DNA of 5,880 nt. Source: Acidobacteriota bacterium. GTDB taxonomy: Bacteria > Acidobacteriota > Terriglobia > Terriglobales > Acidobacteriaceae. The notes under the pieces are model-generated. The model saw only the letters and a list, made by a program, of their open reading frames with translations, did not search any database and was not told the origin of the DNA. The translations under genes and the position numbers were made by a program. Of this stretch, positions 1 through 4,188 are shown piece after piece. Each line of letters opens with the position of its first letter. Position 1 is the stretch's first letter. The DNA lies in assembly GCA_025353435.1 (NCBI GenBank), contig JANXQR010000028.1:1-5880 (forward strand). Reading direction: 5' to 3'.

Positions 1-1818
1 GACATTCCGGCACACGGCTCCCTCAAATTCTCCTTCAACCCAACCACCACGCCCGCCCTGCACATGCTTCACCCGCGCCTCTGGTGGCCCAACGGATACG
101 GCCCGCAAAATCTCTACGCGCTACATCTCGCCTTCATCCAGAGCGGCGCACCCTCTGACTCTCAAGACGTCTCCTTCGGCGTTCGCAAAATCACTTACTC
201 GGTCCCCGATTCTGAAAACCTCACCATCAGCGTCAACGGCGCGCGCGTCTTCATTCGCGGCGGCAACTGGGGCCTCGATGAAATGCTCAAACGCATCCCC
301 CGCGAGCGCCTGGAGGCTGAAATCCGCATGCACCAAATCGCCAACCTCAACCTCATCCGCAACTGGGTCGGCCAAAGCACCAGCGAAGATTTCTATGAGC
401 TCTGCGACAAGTACGGCATCTTGCTCTGGGACGAATTCTTCCAGCCCAACCCCTCTGATGGTCCCGATCCCACCGACCTCGATACCTACATGGCCAACGT
501 GCGCGACAAGATTCTTCACTACCGTAATCACCCCTCCATCGCCGTGTGGTGCGCGCGCAATGAGGGCTTCCCGCCCAAGGAAATCGACGATCGACTCCGC
601 GTTATGATGGCCGCGCTCGAGCCCACGCGCCGCTATCAGCCCAGCTCAACCTCAGGCGCAGGCGTGCGCTCCAACGGCCCTTACTTCTGGCGCGAGCCAC
701 GCGAGTACTACAAAATCGGTGACGACTTCTTCAAGACCGAAACTGGCTCCGTCTCCGTGCCCACGCTCGAATCCGTCCACGGCATGATGCCGCAAAAAGA
801 CTGGGAGCTCATCGGTGACGACTGGGCCGAGCACGACATGGCCAAGGGCGCACAGCATGGCGATCAGTACCCCATCCAGCTCGCCGCACGCTACGGCAAA
901 GTCGCCAACCTCGCGGACTTCGTCCGTAAGGCGCAGCTTATGAACTTTGAGGCCTATCGCTCCATGTATGAAGGCCGCAATGCCAAGCTGTTTCACCCCA
1001 CCACAGCCCTCATTACCTGGATGAGCCATCCCGCGCAACCCAGCTTCGTATGGCAGCTCTACCACTACGACCTCGAGCCCAACTCATCGCTCTTCGCCGT
1101 TCGCAGCGCCGGCGAAATGCAACACATCCAACTCAACGAAACTAACGGCACAATCCAGGTCATCAACAACCTGCCCACGCCGCTCGAGAAAGCCACGGCG
1201 CACATCACCATCCTCAACCTCGACGGCACCATCGCATCGCAAAGCGACCTGCCCGTCAACGCTGAAGAGTCTTCGGCGGCCATCATCGGCCTCCTGCAAC
1301 TCCCTGAATCCGTCTCCAACGTCCACTTCCTTAAACTCGATCTCAAGAGTGCAGCCGGCAAGCAACTCTCCACCAATTTCTATTGGCTCCAAGGCCCTGA
1401 GAATGGCGACGACCTCACCGATCTCAACAAACTCGAACAGGTCACACTCCAGCCCCAGATCACCCGCTCCGACGTTGGAACCAAAACCAACATCACAGTC
1501 ACCCTCCGCAACGACTCGAAGTCCGTAGCCTTGATGGCTCACGTCCAGTTGCGCCGCAAGACCTCCAACAAGCGAGTCCTCCCCGTCTATTACGACAACA
1601 ACTACGTCTCGCTCATCCCCGGCGAAAGCCGCATCATCCACATCGAAGCGGACACCAAAGACCTCCACGGCGAACCAGCGCTCGTCATGGTCGATGGCTT
1701 CAACGTGACGGTCAAACCCAAATCATCCGCCAACATCTCCATCGCCCCCAACGAAGAAGCGCAACCCGACCACTGGCCCGTAACCGGTCTCCCCTTCCAA
1801 ACCGTCGGCCTGCGCTAG
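1..1818 (+). CDS. GH2 glycoside hydrolase (exo-beta-glucosaminidase / endo-beta-mannosidase-like), 5' end outside window
   Basis: The frame is open from base 1, so the ATG at 64 is internal and the true start lies to the left; 605 residues are present. Numbering from the first codon: the end of the GH2 beta-sandwich carries LWWPNGYG (27-34) and GVRKI (60-64). The TIM barrel begins near VNGARVFIRGGNW (about 78-90). The acid/base candidate is Glu188 in HPSIAVWCARNEG, and the nucleophile candidate is Glu247 in FKTETGSVSVP. C-terminal Ig-like domains follow; LPVYYDNNYVSL (from about 527) matches the Ig fold that ends exo-beta-glucosaminidases (CsxA) and plant mannosylglycoprotein endo-beta-mannosidases. 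Such retaining enzymes hydrolyse beta-linked glucosamine or mannose from chitosan-like or N-glycan-like substrates; the NEG and ETGS motifs lean toward the plant endo-mannosidase type. Exact substrate is not decided by the sequence. A signal peptide, if any, is outside the window. No disabling change is visible. The gene is C-rich at third positions. Confidence 0.93.
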   Translation, partial: DIPAHGSLKFSFNPTTTPALHMLHPRLWWPNGYGPQNLYALHLAFIQSGAPSDSQDVSFGVRKITYSVPDSENLTISVNGARVFIRGGNWGLDEMLKRIPRERLEAEIRMHQIANLNLIRNWVGQSTSEDFYELCDKYGILLWDEFFQPNPSDGPDPTDLDTYMANVRDKILHYRNHPSIAVWCARNEGFPPKEIDDRLRVMMAALEPTRRYQPSSTSGAGVRSNGPYFWREPREYYKIGDDFFKTETGSVSVPTLESVHGMMPQKDWELIGDDWAEHDMAKGAQHGDQYPIQLAARYGKVANLADFVRKAQLMNFEAYRSMYEGRNAKLFHPTTALITWMSHPAQPSFVWQLYHYDLEPNSSLFAVRSAGEMQHIQLNETNGTIQVINNLPTPLEKATAHITILNLDGTIASQSDLPVNAEESSAAIIGLLQLPESVSNVHFLKLDLKSAAGKQLSTNFYWLQGPENGDDLTDLNKLEQVTLQPQITRSDVGTKTNITVTLRNDSKSVALMAHVQLRRKTSNKRVLPVYYDNNYVSLIPGESRIIHIEADTKDLHGEPALVMVDGFNVTVKPKSSANISIAPNEEAQPDHWPVTGLPFQTVGLR

Positions 1819-1834
1819 AGCGCAGACGCTGCGC
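1811..1834 (+). other. Nested stem-loops at the GH2 stop codon
   Basis: Two mutually exclusive perfect 6-bp hairpins overlap the stop codon: TGCGCT/AGCGCA (1811-1816 with 1819-1824) and GCGCAG/CTGCGC (1820-1825 with 1829-1834, 3-nt loop). No T-tract follows, so this is not a standard intrinsic terminator. It may only protect the mRNA 3' end or be chance. Confidence 0.3.
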
Positions 1835-1899
1835 ACCCGGAACTTGACTATGGAAAGGGCGGGATCCGAGTGTGGGTTCCAAACAGTACAGGTAAGAAC

Positions 1900-2169
1900 A
1901 TGCGCTCACTTTTCGAATCCTTGGCGAATGGCTTAACGCTCATCGACTATGACGATTGGTTGATCTTCGATGCGCGACTTACCGAATTGGTGGGCACTGG
2001 ACGCGCTACAAGAGTACCCCCCGTAAAGGTGCTGCATATGCCCGATGAGGAGTGGTATGTGGATCCGTCAACCGGCGAAATTTATGTATATGTGAAACCC
2101 GATGACAAGATACTTCCTAAGTGGGAGAGAGTCGACGTGTTTCGGGAGTCGCCCGGATCCTCCCAGTAA
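1900..2169 (+). CDS. Small hypothetical protein (89 aa)
   Basis: I do not recognise this family. I choose ATG 1900 because AGG at 1890-1892 lies 7 nt upstream. A GTG at 1870 in the same frame would add 10 residues (99 aa) and has an AAGG at 1854-1857, 12 nt away, so it remains possible. The product is acidic-to-neutral, soluble, and has no signal peptide or membrane segment. The N-terminal half is rich in hydrophobic and Asp residues (LTLIDYDDWLIFDARLTELV). The C-terminal half holds a likely beta-hairpin, EEWYVDPSTGEIYVYVKPDD. It sits 81 bp after the GH2 gene with no clear promoter of its own, and its codon use is less C-biased than that of GH2. The window does not suggest a functional link to either neighbour. 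It could be a small stand-alone cytosolic protein; no function is claimed. Confidence 0.6.
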   Translation: MRSLFESLANGLTLIDYDDWLIFDARLTELVGTGRATRVPPVKVLHMPDEEWYVDPSTGEIYVYVKPDDKILPKWERVDVFRESPGSSQ

Positions 2170-2212
2170 TCGGGGTGTACTGCACCACCTTACCCACCAC
2201 AGAAGCGGGTGC

Positions 2213-2247
2213 CCCATCCATTCACAGTTCCATCGTGAATGGGTGGG
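2213..2247. repeat. REP-like 13-bp inverted repeat (hairpin)
   Basis: CCCATCCATTCAC (2213-2225) pairs with GTGAATGGGTGGG (2235-2247) around a 9-nt loop. Twelve pairs are Watson-Crick and one is G-T, a wobble in the + strand RNA. No T-run follows on either strand, so it is not an ordinary terminator. It lies midway between the small gene ending at 2169 and the antitoxin start at 2308. The block around it (about 2171-2260) has the look of a dispersed intergenic palindrome known to me from Acidobacteriota genomes; that identification is from memory. Confidence 0.55.
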
Positions 2248-2271
2248 TGGGCGTGAACCTTCCCCAACCGA

Positions 2272-2300
2272 TCGAACCAAAGCCCGAATCGCGGTATCAT
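2272..2300 (+). promoter_or_regulatory. Possible vapBC promoter giving a leaderless mRNA
   Basis: TATCAT (2295-2300) matches the -10 consensus at 5 of 6 positions. The hexamer 17 bp upstream (TCGAAC, 2272-2277) is a poor -35 at 3 of 6. Transcription would be expected to start about 7 nt past the -10, at 2307/2308, which is the antitoxin ATG itself. The absence of a Shine-Dalgarno sequence before 2308 agrees with a leaderless transcript. A weak -35 is common where the antitoxin or complex represses its own promoter, but I see no clear operator repeat. Confidence 0.4.
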
Positions 2301-2307
2301 CGTAACC

Positions 2308-2580
2308 ATGGCAACTATTCGAATATCGGATCACGACGCCGCCCGCGACTTCGCAGGTCTGCTTGCCCGTGTTCGCGCGGGTGCGGAAATCGTAATCGAG
2401 TCCGATGCCCGCCCGGTTGCCGTCCTGCACGCTCCCCTGCCTCCGCGCCGGTCTATCGAGGAGTGCATTTCCCTGCTGCCAGCTGACTCCAGCGCAACCA
2501 TCGATGAGGACTTTGCCAGCGATGTTGCGGCAGCTGTCGAGGCCCATCGCGAACCATTGAATCCTCCCGCATGGGACTGA
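2308..2580 (+). CDS. vapB: Type II antitoxin, Phd/YefM-VapB-like
   Basis: This 90-aa protein has the layout of a Phd/YefM-type antitoxin. The N-terminal fold (MATIRISDHDAARDFAGLL, then RVRAGAEIVIESDARPVAVL) is the DNA-binding dimerisation domain that represses the operon. A Pro-rich hinge (about 44-48) leads to a C-terminal tail (about 50-90) that would wrap round and block the toxin. It lies directly before a PIN toxin gene and overlaps it by 10 bp, which settles the pairing. ATG 2308 is chosen because the conserved MATIRIS start begins there; no Shine-Dalgarno is seen, and a -10-like TATCAT ends 7 nt before it. Regulation is probably autorepression with conditional cooperativity, as known for the family; not visible here. 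Naming as vapB follows its partner; the fold could equally be filed under phd. Confidence 0.85.
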   Translation: MATIRISDHDAARDFAGLLARVRAGAEIVIESDARPVAVLHAPLPPRRSIEECISLLPADSSATIDEDFASDVAAAVEAHREPLNPPAWD

Positions 2581-2990
2581 TCCTTGATTCGAGCGTATTG
2601 ATTGCTGCAGAACGCAAGGGCCAAACTGCGCGCCAGGCTCTTGCCGGTATCGCCCTGAGCGTGGCTGGCGAGGATGTCGCCGTCTCTGTGATTACATTGA
2701 TCGAACTCGCGCACGGAGTGGCTCGCGCCAACACACCTGAAAGAAAAGCCACACGGCAACAATTCCTGAACGAACTGATGGCAGCACTGCCGGTCCATCT
2801 GATAACGATTCCCGTGGCTCTCCGGGCAGGTCACATCGACGGCGAAAATACTGCTAAGGGCATCCGCATCGCCCTCTCAGACCTTCTGATTGGCGTCACA
2901 GCGCTGGAACTTGGATACCGCGTTGCCACCGCCAATGTTCGGCACTTCCAGATGATTTCGGGCCTGGAAATCGTCCCCATTGCACCATAA
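2571..2990 (+). CDS. vapC: PIN-domain ribonuclease toxin VapC
   Basis: The 139-aa product is a full-length single PIN domain. The acidic metal-binding residues are in the expected order: Asp6 in LILDSSVLI, Glu45 in ITLIELAHG, Asp104 in ALSDLLIG, and Asn122 in VATANVRHF, where the fourth position is usually Asp or Asn. VapC toxins are Mg2+-dependent RNases that cleave tRNA (often initiator tRNA) or the 23S sarcin-ricin loop and arrest growth; the target cannot be read from this sequence. The start ATG is inside the antitoxin gene (10-bp overlap, different frame) and has no Shine-Dalgarno, pointing to translational coupling that keeps toxin output below antitoxin output. All catalytic residues are present, so the toxin should be active. 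Confidence 0.92.
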   Translation: MGLILDSSVLIAAERKGQTARQALAGIALSVAGEDVAVSVITLIELAHGVARANTPERKATRQQFLNELMAALPVHLITIPVALRAGHIDGENTAKGIRIALSDLLIGVTALELGYRVATANVRHFQMISGLEIVPIAP

Positions 2991-2999
2991 GCCCAATCC

Positions 3000-3028
3000 G
3001 AAACACCTCTCATATTTCGTAATAGAAT
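3000..3028 (+). promoter_or_regulatory. Weak candidate promoter for the 154-aa gene
   Basis: TAGAAT (3023-3028, 5 of 6 to the -10 consensus) is 17 bp from GAAACA (3000-3005, 3 of 6 to -35). A 7-bp inverted repeat, GCCCAAT (2991-2997) and ATTGGGC (3027-3033), brackets it. The site lies in the 70-bp gap after vapC, so the next gene could be transcribed independently of the toxin operon. Read-through from vapBC is the alternative. Confidence 0.25.
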
Positions 3029-3046
3029 TGGGCCACTCATTTCTCC

Positions 3047-3054
3047 AGGGAGGA
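3047..3054 (+). promoter_or_regulatory. Strong Shine-Dalgarno site
   Basis: AGGGAGGA with its GGAGG core (3049-3053) lies 7 nt before ATG 3061. It is the best ribosome binding site in the window and decides the start of the 154-aa gene over the in-frame ATG at 2980, which would overlap vapC. Confidence 0.8.
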
Positions 3055-3060
3055 ACCGCC

Positions 3061-3525
3061 ATGACACGCCGGAAAGATTGGGAAATCGAAATTGACGATG
3101 CGACCAGGAACGAGGTCTGGCAGCGAACGGGCCGCAATCGCCCCGTGAAGGTCTGCCCCGCCGAATGGACTCTCGATACCCGTCTTAGCGGCTACATCAC
3201 ACTCGGCAAATACCTGGTCGGCAAGACCCCAGCGGATATCGAACGCGACCTCGGACTCCCTGCCGGCAAACTCATGCACGGAGCCCGCATCTACAAATTC
3301 TCCCGCCTCCCGCAAATCAGCGAATACGAGTACCAGCTCACCGCGGACTATCCTGACGGCTTCGCGGATGAGGGTCCATTCCCCCGGAAGCCCTACTACC
3401 CGCCCGGAAGTCCCAAGATCCACCAGTGGCGCATCCTTCCCGGCAAATCCATCCCCGTCGAACCCGATCACTACACCGTGCGCCCCGGCCAGAGATTCCC
3501 TGAAGCCTGGCTCATCAAGTTCTAG
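3061..3525 (+). CDS. Uncharacterised 154-aa cytosolic protein
   Basis: I recognise the style of a conserved family but cannot name it. The start is fixed by a strong GGAGG 7 nt upstream. There is no signal peptide or membrane segment, and one cysteine (Cys32). The N-terminus is charged (MTRRKDWEIEIDDATRNEVW). A middle segment reads GYITLGKYLVGKTPADIERD (44-63), then GARIYKFSRLP (74-84) and EYEYQLTADYPDG (88-100). The C-terminal part has YYPPGSPKIHQWRI (112-125) and ends RPGQRFPEAWLIKF. The many Pro, Tyr and Trp positions suggest a compact beta-rich fold. It follows vapC by 70 bp on the same strand, a place where accessory or defence-island genes often sit, but nothing shows a role with the toxin. 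Codon use is like GH2. It could be a small enzyme or a stand-alone toxin-like domain; no function is claimed. Confidence 0.8.
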   Translation: MTRRKDWEIEIDDATRNEVWQRTGRNRPVKVCPAEWTLDTRLSGYITLGKYLVGKTPADIERDLGLPAGKLMHGARIYKFSRLPQISEYEYQLTADYPDGFADEGPFPRKPYYPPGSPKIHQWRILPGKSIPVEPDHYTVRPGQRFPEAWLIKF

Positions 3526-3555
3526 ACCTCCGCGAATCAGGAAATTGGTGAGATC

Positions 3556-3569
3556 TAGGGTGCACCCTA
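3556..3569. promoter_or_regulatory. 14-bp perfect palindrome, possible operator
   Basis: TAGGGTGCACCCTA is fully self-complementary. On the - strand a perfect TTGACA (3580-3575) precedes it, and TAGATC (3557-3552) follows at 17-bp spacing, a 3 of 6 match to -10. The palindrome therefore sits almost wholly inside the spacer of a possible promoter pointing leftward, antisense to the 154-aa gene. It could also be a protein site or part of a repeat. Confidence 0.35.
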
Positions 3570-3654
3570 AAAGTTGTCAAGTGCCCAACCTGTGGAAATC
3601 GTTGCAACCAACACAAAATAAAGCGAAAAGATATTTTCAAAAATCCATTATTAA

Positions 3655-3682
3655 TTGCTCGAACCTGCCATACTTGTATTAG
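3655..3682 (+). promoter_or_regulatory. Possible promoter upstream of the terminator hairpin
   Basis: TATTAG (3677-3682) matches -10 at 4 of 6 and TTGCTC (3655-3660) matches -35 at 3 of 6, with a 16-bp spacer. The preceding 45 bp are AT-rich, as in an UP element. Transcription would begin near 3689 and meet the intrinsic terminator almost at once. Each element alone is weak. Confidence 0.3.
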
Positions 3683-3695
3683 ATCGAAAATATGC

Positions 3696-3728
3696 AACGC
3701 CCGCCAACTCGGCGGGCGTTCCCTTTTT
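3696..3728 (+). terminator. Strong intrinsic (Rho-independent) terminator
   Basis: AACGCCCGCC (3696-3705) and GGCGGGCGTT (3711-3720) form a perfect 10-bp GC-rich stem with loop AACTC. CCC and then five T (3724-3728) follow. It acts on the + strand. It is 170 bp past the stop of the 154-aa gene, far for a simple gene end, so it may instead end a short RNA or attenuate transcription started near 3689. Confidence 0.8.
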
Positions 3729-3807
3729 ACCGGCAATTCCATCAACCGCAGCCCAAACGCAGAAAGAAGGAGCAGAAATGTCGACCCACGTCACAACCCG
3801 GCTTTCT

Positions 3808-3835
3808 GTTCCCTGTTCCCTCATCCCGGTTCCCT
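3808..3835. repeat. Short heptamer tandem repeat (GTTCCCT)n
   Basis: Four in-register heptamers are present: GTTCCCT, GTTCCCT, CATCCCG, GTTCCCT. The third unit has diverged at three positions. A possible fifth decayed unit (GCTTTCT) precedes at 3801-3807. Such (AGGGAAC)n arrays are a known type of intergenic heptanucleotide repeat in several bacterial groups and can change copy number by slippage. Confidence 0.6.
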
Positions 3836-3910
3836 GCACTTGTGTTCCAAATCACATTCAGCCCCAAATTTCCCCCAAAACACCTTGCAACTCACTGAAC
3901 CCACTCAACT

Positions 3911-3950
3911 TGTCCGTTTTATTTTTCGCAATATTGTCCGATATCGGACA
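3911..3950. promoter_or_regulatory. Perfect 16-bp operator-like palindrome plus half-site
   Basis: TGTCCGATATCGGACA (3935-3950) is completely self-complementary. A lone half-site TGTCCG lies at 3911-3916, 24 bp upstream, and a near half-site TGTCCC at 4017-4022 overlaps the end of the candidate -10 box. Dyads of this length usually bind a dimeric helix-turn-helix regulator. The full site lies 62 bp upstream of the candidate -10 at 4012, a position typical of an activator. The regulator is not encoded in the window and I cannot name it. Confidence 0.55.
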
Positions 3951-3989
3951 CTTTTTGCAGCATTTCCGCACCATAAACCCTTCGTATTC

Positions 3990-4017
3990 CGCTTGGAGCC
4001 GCGTCAAGCGTTATAGT
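3990..4017 (+). promoter_or_regulatory. Candidate promoter of the orphan signal-peptide ORF
   Basis: TATAGT (4012-4017) matches -10 at 5 of 6 and would start transcription near 4024, 21 nt before ATG 4045. No proper -35 is found: TTGGAG (3993-3998) is only 13 bp away. Instead a 6-bp inverted repeat, CGCTTG (3990-3995) and CAAGCG (4005-4010), occupies that place, as in promoters that need an activator. Confidence 0.4.
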
Positions 4018-4044
4018 GTCCCTGCAGTTGCAAGGAGACGAACG

Positions 4045-4134
4045 ATGTTCCGTGCAGCCATTCTTTCCCTCCTGCTGGTAGCCCCTTTGGCGGCGCAAAC
4101 TCGCTCCCTTGACCTCCAGGCCTCCGAGTTTTGA
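4045..4134 (+). pseudogene. Orphan secretion-signal ORF (29 aa), probable 5' gene remnant
   Basis: ATG 4045 has AAGGAG (4032-4037) 7 nt upstream. The product starts MFRAAILSLLLVAPLAAQ: one Arg, a leucine-rich hydrophobic core and an Ala-Ala cleavage region near residues 16-17, a typical Sec signal peptide. Only about a dozen residues (ending LDLQASEF) follow before TGA at 4132. Dropping one T in the TTTTGA at 4129-4134 would extend the protein by only about 14 residues (DVRASRIAIR, then stop at 4174), so a single frameshift does not explain the loss. The macroglobulin gene ends on the other strand 54 bp further on. The simplest reading is the surviving 5' end of a secreted-protein gene cut off by deletion or inversion. 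A genuine secreted micropeptide is possible but less likely. The identity of the lost gene is unknown. Confidence 0.5.
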
Positions 4135-4188
4135 TGTACGAGCAAGCCGCATAGCAATTCGCATTTGTGGGTAGTTTGATTGAAAGGA

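Larger units (their letters stand above)
3526..4044. other. 519-bp gene-free regulatory region
   Basis: No convincing gene lies here. The stretch 3610-3690 is AT-rich compared with the flanking genes. In order it holds a 14-bp palindrome, a candidate promoter, an intrinsic terminator, a good Shine-Dalgarno (AAGGAG 3767-3772) before ATG 3778 whose frame looks non-coding, a heptamer repeat, a 16-bp operator-like palindrome, and a promoter feeding the orphan signal-peptide ORF. Parts may be a dispersed intergenic repeat. Confidence 0.6.

Noticed and set aside
1084..1668. Long - strand open frame (194 aa) and other antisense frames inside the GH2 gene
   Set aside because: They are shadows caused by the strong third-position C bias of the GH2 gene; they lack ribosome binding sites and have low-complexity Asp/Val/Gly-rich products.
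1844..1870. TTGACT at 1844-1849 as a -35 for the small gene at 1900
   Set aside because: No acceptable -10 hexamer occurs 16-18 bp downstream.
2241..2251. G-quadruplex in GGGTGGGTGGG
   Set aside because: Only three G-triplets are present; a fourth run is missing nearby.
2980..3060. Upstream in-frame ATG at 2980 for the 154-aa gene
   Set aside because: It would overlap the end of vapC, has no ribosome binding site, and the AGGGAGGA at 3047-3054 clearly serves ATG 3061.
3993..4010. Sigma-54 promoter in TTGGAGCCGCGTCAAGCG
   Set aside because: The GG and GC dinucleotides have the wrong spacing by one base and the TTGC element is not present; the stretch is better described as a 6-bp inverted repeat.
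3778..4134. 118-aa + strand frame with a good Shine-Dalgarno (AAGGAG) before ATG 3778
   Set aside because: The product is Pro/Cys/Asn-rich with no domain look, runs through the heptamer repeat, the operator dyad and a promoter, and its end is the separately initiated signal peptide. The Shine-Dalgarno is kept as an observation under the leader finding.
4111..4176. Frameshifted start of a TIGR03435-type secreted protein (SEFDV resembling FEVASIKPS)
   Set aside because: Only a few residues resemble that family and the shifted frame stops after about 14 codons; too little to claim identity.
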